From Deltaproteobacteria bacterium (GTDB lineage: Bacteria; Myxococcota_A; Polyangia; Haliangiales; Haliangiaceae): a stretch of 50,240 bases of DNA. Where the stretch lies: the NCBI GenBank assembly GCA_021413675.1, contig JAIOQA010000219.1, positions 1 to 50,240 on the forward strand, in the 5' to 3' direction. Within the stretch, counting starts at the first letter, position 1, and each line of letters starts with the position of its first letter. The notes under the pieces were generated by a model. It saw only the letters and a list, made by a program, of their open reading frames with translations, was not told the origin of the DNA and did not search any database. A program made the position numbers and the translations under genes. Shown here one piece after another: positions 8,670-17,805 of the stretch.

Positions 8670-10412
8670 ATGGCGTCGAATCGAGCGGTGCGGGTGTTGA
8701 TGTTTGCGGTCACGTGCGGGTGGTTGTTGGGGTGCAACGTGTTGCCAAAGGCGCTTGGTTCGCCGGCGCGCATCGACTCCCGCAGCGCCGCGGAGTCCGC
8801 GCCGGGTGACGTGACCTCGGGGATCCAGACCACCGCGATGCTGGATCTCGACCCGCCCGGGTTCAGAGTCACGTGGATCCAGTGGGATAGCGGGTTCCGC
8901 AACACCGACCTGCGGATCAGCGACCGCATCATCGCCGTGAACGGCGATCGCTACAGCAAACCACCGAAGCTGGAGGACGTGCAGCGCCTGCTTCCGAAGG
9001 CAATCGGCGGGTACGCCGAGAATCAATACTGGAGCGAGAAGGGGATCGGTGATGGCGGGGACGTGACGCTGACGGTGGTCCGACGCGCCGCGAGCGGCGT
9101 CGGCCAGGACACGATAACGGTCCGCGGAAAGGTGCGCGGCTCGCGGATCTATCAGGACGGGACGCGTCGCGTGATCGGACCAGGTGGACCACAGGACCTC
9201 GCCAACGACGGGTTCGAAACCGCGTGGGCGGGCTGGTACGAGGCTCAGACGACCCAGTGGGAGAAGGTGCTGGATCGCGGCTGGACCGAGCAACAGGTCG
9301 ACAACCGGATGGCGCTGCCCGGGCACCTCGCGGAGAAGCCGCGCGTCGACTTCCTGGCGAGTCACTATCCCGGTCCGTTTGCGGACAGCGTCAAGGCCGA
9401 CTGGGAGGCCGTGCGCGTCTCGCTCCTCGGGCGGCAGTATCAGATCGCCGAGCGGGACCTCGAGTATCGCCGCCTCGGGGAGCAGCGCGCTGCGGAGATC
9501 GCGGACGCCGGGACCCGCGCTCGCACGGCGCTTCTCGCCGAGATCCAGCGCGAGACCATTCCCGCGTTTCCGACGATCGATCCGATCCAGGGAGATCGGC
9601 GCCAGGTCGCCGGGAAAGTAGTCGTGGTTCCGACGATCCGTTCGGATGGCTGGACCGCAGAGGCTGCGCACGGCTGGCTCACCGCGGGCGGGCGGGGCTG
9701 GTACTTCGTCGATACGCAAGCCGCCGAGACGATGCGAATGTTCGAGGCGCAGTACCGCTTCCAGAAGCTCGTCCGGCCACAACTCGCAGAGACGTACGCC
9801 ATCGTCGGCCGCATCAAGGCCGAGCCGCGGATGCTGGTCATCGGCGGGACCGCCGTGACCGGCCTCGAGGTGGTTCCGATCGGCGCGACGATCGGGGACG
9901 CTGTGTTCGTCGATCTCCGGACCGTGAAGGCTGGAGTGTCGCCGTTCGCGGGCGAGGAGGCGCTGATCGCTCCCAAGCAGCCTGCGTTGCGCGACAGTTC
10001 GACACCGCGGCAGGTCGTGGAGGCCGCCATCGCTGCGCTCAAGGGCGGGGAGCAGGCAACCTGGAAGAGCCTGTACGCGACGTGGTTCGCCGAGGACTGG
10101 AAGAGCGAGGGCGTGCTGTTTCACCCCTTCTACCCGAGGCAGTTCGACGCCGAGTGGATTCGCGCGCGGCGCGTGATCTTGGATACGGTCTACGACGCTC
10201 AGGTCGTCTATGTGAGTGGCGCGAGGCACATCCTCACCGGTCGGGAGTTTCCGAAAGCGCCGGTGATCGACGAGGTGACTGTCGAGGTCGAGCACGTCGG
10301 CCGGTTCGAAGGCGAGTATCGGGCGTTCACGAACGTGAACGTGCATCGTGTGTGGAAACTGCAGCAGCAAGACGGTGGTCCGTGGCGGATCACGTCGGGC
10401 GAGGGGGTCTGA
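8670..10412 (+). CDS. Lipoprotein with PDZ-like domain, first gene of the embedded cassette
   Basis: 580 residues. The ATG at 8670 is chosen because it begins a lipoprotein signal peptide: hydrophobic VLMFAVTCGWLLGC with a lipobox LLGC whose cysteine would be the lipidated residue 22. The open frame extends far upstream, but that part has no coding character. Residues about 60-150 resemble a PDZ domain (ISDRIIAVNGDRY, then VTLTVVRR). The remainder (a long helical part around KADWEAVRVSLLGRQYQ and a C-terminal alpha/beta part ending VWKLQQQDGGPW) is not recognised. The protein should be anchored in the periplasm or the outer membrane. It is followed after 3 bp by the next secreted protein, so the two are almost certainly co-expressed. 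It could be a surface or export partner of the downstream toxin-like protein; that is inference from position only. Confidence 0.75.
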   Translation: MASNRAVRVLMFAVTCGWLLGCNVLPKALGSPARIDSRSAAESAPGDVTSGIQTTAMLDLDPPGFRVTWIQWDSGFRNTDLRISDRIIAVNGDRYSKPPKLEDVQRLLPKAIGGYAENQYWSEKGIGDGGDVTLTVVRRAASGVGQDTITVRGKVRGSRIYQDGTRRVIGPGGPQDLANDGFETAWAGWYEAQTTQWEKVLDRGWTEQQVDNRMALPGHLAEKPRVDFLASHYPGPFADSVKADWEAVRVSLLGRQYQIAERDLEYRRLGEQRAAEIADAGTRARTALLAEIQRETIPAFPTIDPIQGDRRQVAGKVVVVPTIRSDGWTAEAAHGWLTAGGRGWYFVDTQAAETMRMFEAQYRFQKLVRPQLAETYAIVGRIKAEPRMLVIGGTAVTGLEVVPIGATIGDAVFVDLRTVKAGVSPFAGEEALIAPKQPALRDSSTPRQVVEAAIAALKGGEQATWKSLYATWFAEDWKSEGVLFHPFYPRQFDAEWIRARRVILDTVYDAQVVYVSGARHILTGREFPKAPVIDEVTVEVEHVGRFEGEYRAFTNVNVHRVWKLQQQDGGPWRITSGEGV

Positions 10413-10415
10413 CCG

Positions 10416-11843
10416 ATGCGCACCAGGACTAGCCGTTTCGGAGTTCTCATCGTCGCACTGGCGCTGCTGCTGTGCGGCGCAGCTCGCGCGTTCGCGGGCT
10501 ACGACGCTCGGGGAGCGGAGCTCCGCGACATCCTCGCGAAGAAGGAGCTCGATCAGGCGACCAAGGAGCGCGAGGTGTTGACGCGCGCGCTGGACGAGTA
10601 CCTCCGCACCCGGGAGCAGTGCCTCCAGGATCTCGTGAAGATCGTCGAGGAGCCGAGCCCTGGTCGGACCGAGCAGGAGCGGGTCTGGGACGAGCGGCTC
10701 GCGGCCTGTCGTCAGGAGGCGTCCAAGATCGGCGATGCGATCAAGGGGATCCCCGGCGTCCCGACCATCGGGGCGTTCAACTTCATCAACGTCACGCAGG
10801 TCGAGGAGGAGAAGTTCTTCGCCACGCTCGATCGCGTTCAGGTCGGCGAGCGGAGGGATCGCCTGGTCGCAAATCAGAAGAACTTGCTCGAGATGACGCA
10901 GGCGCTCGATGAGAAGTGGCGGTCGCTGGTCGAGCAAGACAAGGTGCTCGACGAGCGCGAGAAGCAGGTCGTGGACGACCTCGGCGCGATCATCGATCGC
11001 GCGTTTGACGCTGCCGACCGCGAGCGGCGCACGCTCAAGGAGAAGGTCGTCAACGGTGGGCAGCAAATCTCAGCGGTGGTGAAACGTTGGGGGAAGCCCA
11101 TCGCCTATCTGCTCGGAGCGCTGACTGGCGCAGACCTGCATGCGCTGGAAGAGGGGATCAAGGTGTTCAAGGAGGCAGATCCCGCGATTAGCGCTTACTC
11201 GAAGATCTACGCAAAGACCAATGCCGACTACATCGGCCGCGCCGCTGACTACGCAGCCCTGCTGCAGAGCGAGCGCGGTGGAATCTTCGTCCTGTACGGC
11301 GGGTTCTATCGCGATACCAAGCAATTCCTCGAGAAGAACGGGTTCGATATCGCGAAGGTCGACTACCAGCTGGGGAGCGAGGCCATGTCGGCGTGGGCTT
11401 CTGGGGCAGCGACGGCGGGGCAGCGTGCCGATGCGGACGCGTTCGGTCGGGACGTGCTCGCGAGGCTGAGCGCCCACCTCGCCGAGACGGAGAAGAAGTT
11501 CAACGAGTTCGTTGCACGCCACAAGGGCAAGTTCTTCGGGCCTATCGCGCCCGAGATCACCGAAGCGCTCGCGGAGACGCGCGTCTGGGAGGACTGGGCC
11601 CGGATGATCGAGGGCAAGAACCTCGATGCCAAGCTGCGCCAGTGGCGCAACGAGGCCAATGATAACAATGTCTTCTTCACCGTTAGTATCGACGGTCTCA
11701 CCGATGCGGATCGCGGGGAGCTGCGGCGCGAGATTCAGCCTCGCATCGACGAGCTCGTGCAGAGCCTCGACGACGCAGCGACCATCCCGCAGCGATTCCG
11801 GAAGGACTTCGATCGCAGCCGGCTCGGGGATGAGCTCAAGTAG
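10416..11843 (+). CDS. Secreted coiled-coil protein of unknown function
   Basis: 475 residues beginning with a Sec signal peptide (FGVLIVALALLLCGAARAFA, probable cleavage after AFA, residue 27). The mature protein is mostly charged helix. Residues about 30-70, 130-190 and 330-380 have heptad-like runs rich in Glu, Lys, Leu and Arg, which suggests coiled coils. A short, more hydrophobic stretch (GKPIAYLLGALTGADLHAL, about residue 226) could insert in or lie on a membrane. No catalytic motif is visible. It starts 3 bp after the lipoprotein gene and ends 2 bp before the next gene, so it is in the same operon. The helical architecture is compatible with a pore-forming or scaffold protein, but this is speculation. 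Codon use includes ATC/ATT and AAC/AAT choices less biased than in drmA. Confidence 0.72.
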   Translation: MRTRTSRFGVLIVALALLLCGAARAFAGYDARGAELRDILAKKELDQATKEREVLTRALDEYLRTREQCLQDLVKIVEEPSPGRTEQERVWDERLAACRQEASKIGDAIKGIPGVPTIGAFNFINVTQVEEEKFFATLDRVQVGERRDRLVANQKNLLEMTQALDEKWRSLVEQDKVLDEREKQVVDDLGAIIDRAFDAADRERRTLKEKVVNGGQQISAVVKRWGKPIAYLLGALTGADLHALEEGIKVFKEADPAISAYSKIYAKTNADYIGRAADYAALLQSERGGIFVLYGGFYRDTKQFLEKNGFDIAKVDYQLGSEAMSAWASGAATAGQRADADAFGRDVLARLSAHLAETEKKFNEFVARHKGKFFGPIAPEITEALAETRVWEDWARMIEGKNLDAKLRQWRNEANDNNVFFTVSIDGLTDADRGELRREIQPRIDELVQSLDDAATIPQRFRKDFDRSRLGDELK

Positions 11844-11845
11844 CG

Positions 11846-13237
11846 ATGCCAGCTGACGACGACACCGCAGACGCGCTCGAGTCGCTCCGAAGGCTGAGCG
11901 CGGAGCACAGCGCCAGGCGTGACGACGGCCATGTGCTCGACCCGGCGGCACAGTCGTCCCTGGCGCTAGCGATCGTGGAGGCGCGACGGTCGTGGAACCT
12001 GGAGGACGAGCGCGCGCTGGGCCTGCCGGGGACGGCGGATGCGAGCGACTGGGGGGGCACGGTCGCGCGCTGCCTCGATAGGATGGATGCCGCACTCGTG
12101 GTGGATGCGTGGCTGCGGCAGGTCGAGCGCGGCGAGCCTCTTAGCCACCGGCTGGCGCGCGACGCGGTCAGCCGAGCGCTCGCGCGCCTCGTCGAGGTGG
12201 CGCCCTTCGCTTTGCGACTCGAGGTCGTGCTGCGCGGCGGGGATGCTGCGGCGCGCGGGGTGATCGTCGTGGCCATGCGGTTGCGCGACACGCCCGTGCC
12301 GGTCGAATGGATCCAGGTGCTGCTACGGATCCTCGTGGACCCCGCGGTGTTCCGCGACGTCGCCGAGGATGTCGTCGGGATCGCCGGGTTCATCGCGCGA
12401 CGCGACCCGCGCGTAGCTTCGTTGATCGCGACGCGCGCACGCTTCGATCGTGCGCGCCGCGCGGACCAGGCCTGGGACACCCCGCGCGACGCGCAGACGG
12501 TCGTGTCGAGCGAGGCGATCGCGGAGGCGGTGCGCGCGTCGGGATGCGCGGCTCTCGCGCCGACGGCGATGCTGGAGCTCGAGCGACCGATGCGCCCGGC
12601 CGCGCACTGGGCGAGGGCGCTGGTGGCGGTCGCGGGTGACGATGGCGCCCGCTACCTCGATCGCATGCGGGGGCGTCGCGGCTGGAGCACGCTGCACGGC
12701 GCGGCGCCGGCGGTGCCCTACGGGCCGCTGGAGGGGCTCACCGACCGGCTCGCGGACGTCCGCGGCGCGGCGCTCGAGGCGCTGGCCGGTGCGCCGCGCG
12801 ACGAGCATCTGCAGGCGCTCCTGCTGGCCGCCGAGCTCGACCGGTTCATCGCGAGGCAGATCGACCGAGAGGCGTGGTCGCTGCCGATCAGCAGCCGCTG
12901 GTTGCCGTCGTTTCGCGCGTGTGCCGATGCGAACCGGCCCATCGACCGCGTGCTGGCACGCCCGGATTCGCGGGGCGACCTGTTCGTCGAGCAGCTCCAG
13001 GTGATGCGCGTCGAGCAACTGTTCGAGCAGTTGCTGAGCAGCGACGCGGCCCGGTCGGTGTTCGCGGTGTCGCAGATCCTGACGCCAGCGTTGAGCGAGC
13101 TCGCGGCGATCGGTGTCGAGGAATTCGCCCGTCGCCTGGCCCCGCCGGCGCCACTTTCGGTGGAGGAGAGGGCGGCGCTGGAGGCGCAAGAAGCCGAGGT
13201 CGCCGCTGGCGCCGAGGTGTTCTCCGCCGCTCGCTGA
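11846..13237 (+). CDS. Helical-repeat (HEAT-like) protein of unknown function
   Basis: 463 residues, no signal peptide and no membrane segment, so probably cytoplasmic. The sequence is almost all amphipathic helix with recurrent short Ala/Leu/Arg blocks (for example ARDAVSRALARLVEVAPFALRLEVVL, in parts, and LADVRGAALEALAGAP), the look of an Armadillo/HEAT-like solenoid. I recognise no family-specific motif. The start lies 2 bp after the stop of the secreted coiled-coil gene, which places it in the same transcript. Proteins of this kind are often adaptors. Here it could chaperone or neutralise the large toxin-like protein encoded next, making it one of two candidate immunity or loading partners, the other being the TPR protein at 16693. 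Function remains unknown. Confidence 0.7.
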   Translation: MPADDDTADALESLRRLSAEHSARRDDGHVLDPAAQSSLALAIVEARRSWNLEDERALGLPGTADASDWGGTVARCLDRMDAALVVDAWLRQVERGEPLSHRLARDAVSRALARLVEVAPFALRLEVVLRGGDAAARGVIVVAMRLRDTPVPVEWIQVLLRILVDPAVFRDVAEDVVGIAGFIARRDPRVASLIATRARFDRARRADQAWDTPRDAQTVVSSEAIAEAVRASGCAALAPTAMLELERPMRPAAHWARALVAVAGDDGARYLDRMRGRRGWSTLHGAAPAVPYGPLEGLTDRLADVRGAALEALAGAPRDEHLQALLLAAELDRFIARQIDREAWSLPISSRWLPSFRACADANRPIDRVLARPDSRGDLFVEQLQVMRVEQLFEQLLSSDAARSVFAVSQILTPALSELAAIGVEEFARRLAPPAPLSVEERAALEAQEAEVAAGAEVFSAAR

Positions 13238-13395
13238 CGCAGCCAGCACCTTCGTGGCGTGACGACTGCAGCGATCGCTCGCCGCAACCAGTGAGAATCA
13301 TGCGGTGAAGCGTCGCGTCTCGCGCGCGGTCAGCGATCGGATCTTTCAGAGGCGACCGACGAAACCCTGCGCCGCAGCGGCCGACAAGCTCGCCG

Positions 13396-16300
13396 ATGGC
13401 GTACGCGCGGCGCGGGAGATTCGATCACGACGAGGAGCTCGACGAGGCTGTCGTGGATCGTCCGCGCATCGCGCCGGGGCGGGTGACCGTGACGTCCACA
13501 TTGCCGGTGCAGCGGCGCGCCGTGGCGGCGGCGCCTGTATCGCCGGTGTGGATCCCACCAGCGGCGATCGTCGGCGCGCATGACGCCGGCGTCGACCCGT
13601 TCGCGATCCACTTGCTCGATGAAAGCGCACTCGACCCGCGAGCCGTGCAGGCACGCGCAGCGGGGCCGCGCGCGATGGATGGTGCCGCGGTCCAGCAGGT
13701 CGCCGCAGCGGGCGTCGCCGGTGCCGGGGCGCCGATTCCGCACGCCGCCGTGATCGCCGCGTCGTTCGGTGCGTACGCGCCGGTCGTTCATGGCATCGAG
13801 GCGCAGGTCGGCGGCACAGCGGGCGCGGCAGCGGCGCAGATCGGCGCCGAGGCGTACGCGACCGGCAACCGCGTCGCGTTCCAGTCGGCGCCGAGCCTGT
13901 TCACGTCCGCACACGAGGCGGCGCACGTGGTGCAGCAGCGCGCGGGCGTGCACCTGCTGGGCGGCGTGGGCGAGGTCGGCGATGTCTACGAGCGCAACGC
14001 CGACGCCGTCGCGGAGCGCGTGGTGCGCGGCGAGTCGGCGGAGGACCTGCTGGCTAGTGGCGCGGGCGGCGCGATGGCGGTGCAACGGTCGCCAGCGGCG
14101 ACGGGCGCGGCGCCTGGCGCGTCGCCGGAGAAGAAGGTCGCGCCGGAGAAGTCCGCCGATCCCGCGAAGGGCAAGGGCGAGGCGGGACACGCAGCCGCGG
14201 CGGGAGCGAGCGCGAAGTCGGCCGGCCCCGCAGGGCATGCCGGTGGTCGCCCGCCTGCGCCGCCCAGGCCCGGTGGTGCGAAGCCGGCTGGCACGAAGAA
14301 GCCGCCGCCGGTGAGCAAGGCGCCGCGCCCCACACCGCGGGCGGCGGTCGCGATCGCGTCGCCGACAGCGATCGATTCGGTGGCCGCGCTCGCGCCGGCG
14401 GTGGACGCGCGCGGGAAGTCCGCGAAGACGGCGTTCGCCGAGACACGCGCACACGTACAGCAGACGGCGGCGACGCAGGCTGCAATGGCGCGCGAGGAGG
14501 CCGCGCAGGCTGCGGCGTCCTTCGATGCGCACGGCGCTGCGCTTCACGAGGCGGCGCGGCACGGTGCGTGGGAGCAGAGCACCCGCATCCTCGAGGGTTC
14601 GCAGGCAGCCGGAGAGGCCGTGCGCGCGAGTGCGATCAGCACGCAGACGGCGCTGATCGCGGCGAGCAGCGCGACGACGGCGTACGCGACCGACCTCGAT
14701 GCCGAGGAGCGCGCGGCGGTTCGCTCGGCGGTCGCAGGGCAGCGCGCGAAGGTGATCGAATGGCTCGCTCATGCGGCCGAGGAGAGCGCCAACCAGATCG
14801 CGTTCCAGGGCTTCGAGGCCAACGTCGCGCTCTATCAGGCTGCGGACACGCTCTGGACCCAGATCGAGCCCGCGCTGCAGCGCGCCTCGTTGGCGGTGCG
14901 CGACGGCGGTGAGCAGCTCGCCACCCTGATCCAGGACCAGGCGACGTCGGCGCTGGCGGCCGTCGACGCGCTCGACGGTCAGGTCTCGGCGGTGTTCGAT
15001 CGCGCGCAGGGCGGTGCCGCGGCAGCGGCGTCATGCCAGCCAGGACGCGATGCGCCGTCCGGCGCCGATCGCGCTCGGTACGCGCGTGGGCTCGCGGTTC
15101 TCGACGAGTTGGTGGCCGCGGTGAGGTCGGGGCTCGGCGACGCGGCCGGCGGCTTCGAGCGGGATGGGGAGGCGAGCATCGCGCAGGTCCGCGCCGCGTA
15201 TGCGCTCACCGAGGCCGAGTTCAGCGTGCAGATCGGCGCGCAGACCGCGGCCATGATCGCGAGCTGGCACGGCGTGACCGACGCGCTCCTCGCCCGCGCT
15301 GCGGGCTTCAGTCACGGCGCCATCGCGGGTCACGCCGCGCTGTTCGGCGCCGCCGTGCGCGGGTTCCGTGAGGCCGCGGACAAGGCCGTCGAGCTGAGCC
15401 GGCGCTCGGCGCTTGGCGACGTCCTCGCCACCCTGGACGACATGGGGACGGGGCTCGTGTACTTCACGGGACTGCTGCTGGCAGGAGCGGCGCTGGTCCT
15501 GCTCGAGTTCCCCGCGATGGCGATCGGCGCGGTCTTCGTGCTGGCCGTCTCGCTCGCAGGCCTGACCATGCTGGTGACGGGCCTGATCCAGTCTGCGCTT
15601 GCGCGTGGTGAGCAGGCGGCGCAGGCGAACGAAGGGAAGCCCTGGTACCGCCAGATCCTCGGGCAGATCCAGGCGACCACGGTCGCGGTCGGCGACACGT
15701 TCGGCGCGTCGCCGCTGGTCGAGGCCGGTTTCGGCCGCGACATGGTGACCGGGGAGGAGCTCGACCGACACGAGCGGGTGAAGCGGGCAACCGTGGGCGT
15801 GGCCGGTCTCGTCACGGGGCGGGTGATCGAGGAGGGCGTGTCGCGATTGCCCCAGCCGACGCTCCACGGGTCAGGGGCGGCGCGGGCGAACGACCCGTTG
15901 CCGGAGACATCGACGCCACCACACGTCGAACCGGAGGTGCTCGCGTGGGAGCAGTCCGCCGAGGGTGCGCGGATCCTCGGCGCGACGGCCCGCGGGGCCG
16001 TTCGCGGTCGCCTCGGCGCTCTGACGATGCAGCAGCGAGCGCTCCTCGCGGCGGCTGACGCGGCCTTGAGGGCGCGCGACATGCAGGCGGCGATCAAGCG
16101 ATTCGACGAGCTCATCGCGGCGGGCGCCTCGAAGGATCTCGTCGCGCAGCTGGAGCGAGATCTCGCGCACGACGCCGGGGTGACGGCCACCGAGGCCTAT
16201 CGCAACCCGCAGGCATCTCTGCCTAACGGGAAGAAGGTTCCGCCATCGGCGTGGGGCGGAACCAAGTATCACGGGACCCAAGTGCCTCCGGATGTGGCGT

Positions 16301-16689
16301 TCGAGAAGGGTTTGCCAGCCCGTGGCGAGGACACGCGACTGCTGGAACATGTCGAGCAGCGGGGCGACTCGGCGTTTCTCGGGACGACCGACTACGTGTT
16401 GTCACCGGACGGCGAACGGGGCGCCGGGCGGTGGGCGGAGGGCGGGGGATGGGTCTATCAGATCGACGGCATGCCGAGCTGGGACGTGAACGCGACGCTC
16501 GAAGGGCGTGTGCCGCAGCCCGATGGTAGCTTCACCGGGAATCCGATGCCGGCCGAGCACGAGCACGCCATGCTCGGGGGGATTCCTCGCGAGCGCATCG
16601 TCGCCGCGATTCCGATCTCTGAAGTGGACGGCAAGCTAGTGAAAGGCAAGCCAGTTCCGAACCCGAACTACGCCAGAGCGAGCCACTGA
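13396..16689 (+). CDS. Large polymorphic toxin-like protein: DUF4157-type N-terminus, membrane hairpin, C-terminal ADP-ribosyltransferase-like domain
   Basis: 1097 residues in four visible parts. (1) Residues about 110-215 resemble the DUF4157 domain of contractile-injection-system effectors: [29 protein letters not shown], then HEAAHVVQQ with the zinc motif HExxH at H173-E174/H177. (2) Residues about 225-320 form an Ala/Pro/Lys/Gly-rich linker. (3) A long helical middle ends in a strongly hydrophobic double segment at about 690-735 ([33 protein letters not shown]), likely a membrane hairpin. (4) The C-terminal 140 residues match an ADP-ribosyltransferase pattern: KYHGT (H959, where Arg is usual), AFLGTTDY near 994-1000 in place of STS, and an ExE pair E1054/E1056 in [11 protein letters not shown]. 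The protein therefore looks like a delivered effector or polymorphic toxin. The start follows 158 bp of non-coding DNA; another start cannot be ruled out. No contractile tail genes are in the window. Confidence 0.78.
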   Translation: MAYARRGRFDHDEELDEAVVDRPRIAPGRVTVTSTLPVQRRAVAAAPVSPVWIPPAAIVGAHDAGVDPFAIHLLDESALDPRAVQARAAGPRAMDGAAVQQVAAAGVAGAGAPIPHAAVIAASFGAYAPVVHGIEAQVGGTAGAAAAQIGAEAYATGNRVAFQSAPSLFTSAHEAAHVVQQRAGVHLLGGVGEVGDVYERNADAVAERVVRGESAEDLLASGAGGAMAVQRSPAATGAAPGASPEKKVAPEKSADPAKGKGEAGHAAAAGASAKSAGPAGHAGGRPPAPPRPGGAKPAGTKKPPPVSKAPRPTPRAAVAIASPTAIDSVAALAPAVDARGKSAKTAFAETRAHVQQTAATQAAMAREEAAQAAASFDAHGAALHEAARHGAWEQSTRILEGSQAAGEAVRASAISTQTALIAASSATTAYATDLDAEERAAVRSAVAGQRAKVIEWLAHAAEESANQIAFQGFEANVALYQAADTLWTQIEPALQRASLAVRDGGEQLATLIQDQATSALAAVDALDGQVSAVFDRAQGGAAAAASCQPGRDAPSGADRARYARGLAVLDELVAAVRSGLGDAAGGFERDGEASIAQVRAAYALTEAEFSVQIGAQTAAMIASWHGVTDALLARAAGFSHGAIAGHAALFGAAVRGFREAADKAVELSRRSALGDVLATLDDMGTGLVYFTGLLLAGAALVLLEFPAMAIGAVFVLAVSLAGLTMLVTGLIQSALARGEQAAQANEGKPWYRQILGQIQATTVAVGDTFGASPLVEAGFGRDMVTGEELDRHERVKRATVGVAGLVTGRVIEEGVSRLPQPTLHGSGAARANDPLPETSTPPHVEPEVLAWEQSAEGARILGATARGAVRGRLGALTMQQRALLAAADAALRARDMQAAIKRFDELIAAGASKDLVAQLERDLAHDAGVTATEAYRNPQASLPNGKKVPPSAWGGTKYHGTQVPPDVAFEKGLPARGEDTRLLEHVEQRGDSAFLGTTDYVLSPDGERGAGRWAEGGGWVYQIDGMPSWDVNATLEGRVPQPDGSFTGNPMPAEHEHAMLGGIPRERIVAAIPISEVDGKLVKGKPVPNPNYARASH

Positions 16690-16692
16690 CCC

Positions 16693-17748
16693 ATGACGAC
16701 CGACCTTGCCTCGAGAGTCCGCGCGGCCCGCGCGATGCGCTATTCCGACCGCGAACGCGCGGCGAGCGAGTTGCACGCGGTCGCGAATGTGGCCATCGAT
16801 GCGAGTTGGGGCGCGTCGATGGCCGAGCTTGCGGCACACGCCTATGAGGCAGGCGACTTGGTCCAGGCCGAGTCGCATGCTCGTTCCGTGCTCGGCGCTG
16901 CGGCGGAGCGAGCGGACGAAACGAGCAGGGCGCGAGCCGGATTGATCCTGGTCGAGATCCAACACGCGTGTGGGCGCCCCATCGAAGTGGACCTGGTTCG
17001 CCGCTGCGCCGATGCGCTGGAGCGAGCGGGCGAATACACGGAGGCCGCGCATGGCGCGTCGACGCTGGCGGGGCGCGCATTCTACACGGGTGATCGCACG
17101 ACCGCGCGATCGGAGTGGGAGCGTGCCGTCGACTTGTTCGAGCGCGGCGGGTCCAGCGATGGGGGCGCCGGCGTGCTTGCGCGGCTCGCGCAGCTCGCCA
17201 TCGAGGAAGGTCGGGTCGAGGATGCGAAGGAGTGCCTCGATCGCGGGATTGGTTGGCTCCGCAATCGCAAGCACGCGAGTCGACTCGCTCACCGCACCGA
17301 GCGACGCATGACCGCCCTGCGGGCCAGCTTGTCGGGTTCGCCGATGGTCACGTCGGCGCTACTGGAGTTTCCGACGGCGGCGCCTACCCGACGTGAGGAG
17401 CTTGCACGGTCGCTCGCGGCCGCGGGCGATGTGGGCAATGACGTGCTCGCGCACCTGGCGGGTGACGCTCACCTGGGCATTCCGGCGACGGCGACGGCGC
17501 TGCGCCACACGCGGCCAGACACCGCTGGCTTCGAGCAGGTGCTGACGCGCCACGTGCGGTCGGCGGTGGCGGAGCTTCGCATCGCAGCCATCGAGAAGAT
17601 CGGCGAAGGACGGCTGCGGGGTCTCGCCGCCGAGGTGCGCGCTCGACTGGGTGACCCAGGCGTGTTCGACGATGGCACGCGCGCGACCACAGTGGGCGAG
17701 GCGGCGGAGCGCGTGCTGGCCGCGCTGGACGACGCCATCCTGGCGTGA
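16693..17748 (+). CDS. TPR/HEAT-like protein next to the toxin; candidate immunity or adaptor
   Basis: 351 residues, no signal peptide or membrane segment. Residues about 1-215 show TPR-like helix pairs with small-residue and aromatic positions (AELAAHAYEAGDLVQAESHARSVL, in parts; ARLAQLAIEEGRVEDAKECLDRGIGWL, in parts). The C-terminal 120 residues look more like HEAT/Armadillo repeats (VAELRIAAIEKIGEGRLRGLAAEV, in parts). It begins 3 bp after the stop of the large toxin-like gene, so it is translated from the same transcript. In polymorphic toxin loci the gene directly downstream is usually the immunity gene, which makes this the best positional candidate, but a two-repeat-type solenoid is unusual for immunity and a chaperone or loading adaptor is equally possible. 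It ends 57 bp before drmA and is the last non-DISARM gene of the insertion. Confidence 0.68.
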   Translation: MTTDLASRVRAARAMRYSDRERAASELHAVANVAIDASWGASMAELAAHAYEAGDLVQAESHARSVLGAAAERADETSRARAGLILVEIQHACGRPIEVDLVRRCADALERAGEYTEAAHGASTLAGRAFYTGDRTTARSEWERAVDLFERGGSSDGGAGVLARLAQLAIEEGRVEDAKECLDRGIGWLRNRKHASRLAHRTERRMTALRASLSGSPMVTSALLEFPTAAPTRREELARSLAAAGDVGNDVLAHLAGDAHLGIPATATALRHTRPDTAGFEQVLTRHVRSAVAELRIAAIEKIGEGRLRGLAAEVRARLGDPGVFDDGTRATTVGEAAERVLAALDDAILA

Positions 17749-17786
17749 GAGACCACCAGGAAGTCGGAATCGTGTTCGGGCTCGCG

Positions 17787-17792
17787 TATTCT
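17787..17792 (+). promoter_or_regulatory. -10-like hexamer TATTCT before drmA
   Basis: TATTCT ends 13 nt before the chosen drmA ATG, and a GGAGAGG ribosome site (17794-17800) lies in between. It would let drmA-drmB-drmC be transcribed independently of the cassette upstream. No clear -35 was seen. Confidence 0.4.
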
Positions 17793-17805
17793 CGGAGAGG
17801 TGAGC

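Noticed and set aside
13305..13583. Possible small gene before the toxin-like gene
   Set aside because: Lies in another frame overlapping the toxin-like gene, Arg/Ala-rich, no ribosome site, no motif.
14100..14345. Repeat array or CRISPR-like periodicity in the Ala/Pro/Lys-rich stretch of the toxin-like gene
   Set aside because: Low-complexity linker coding only; no repeat of constant length with unique spacers. No CRISPR array was seen anywhere in the window.
13396..16689. Presence of a contractile injection system around the DUF4157-like effector
   Set aside because: No sheath, tube, baseplate or AAA+ genes of that kind are in the window; only the effector-like architecture is seen.
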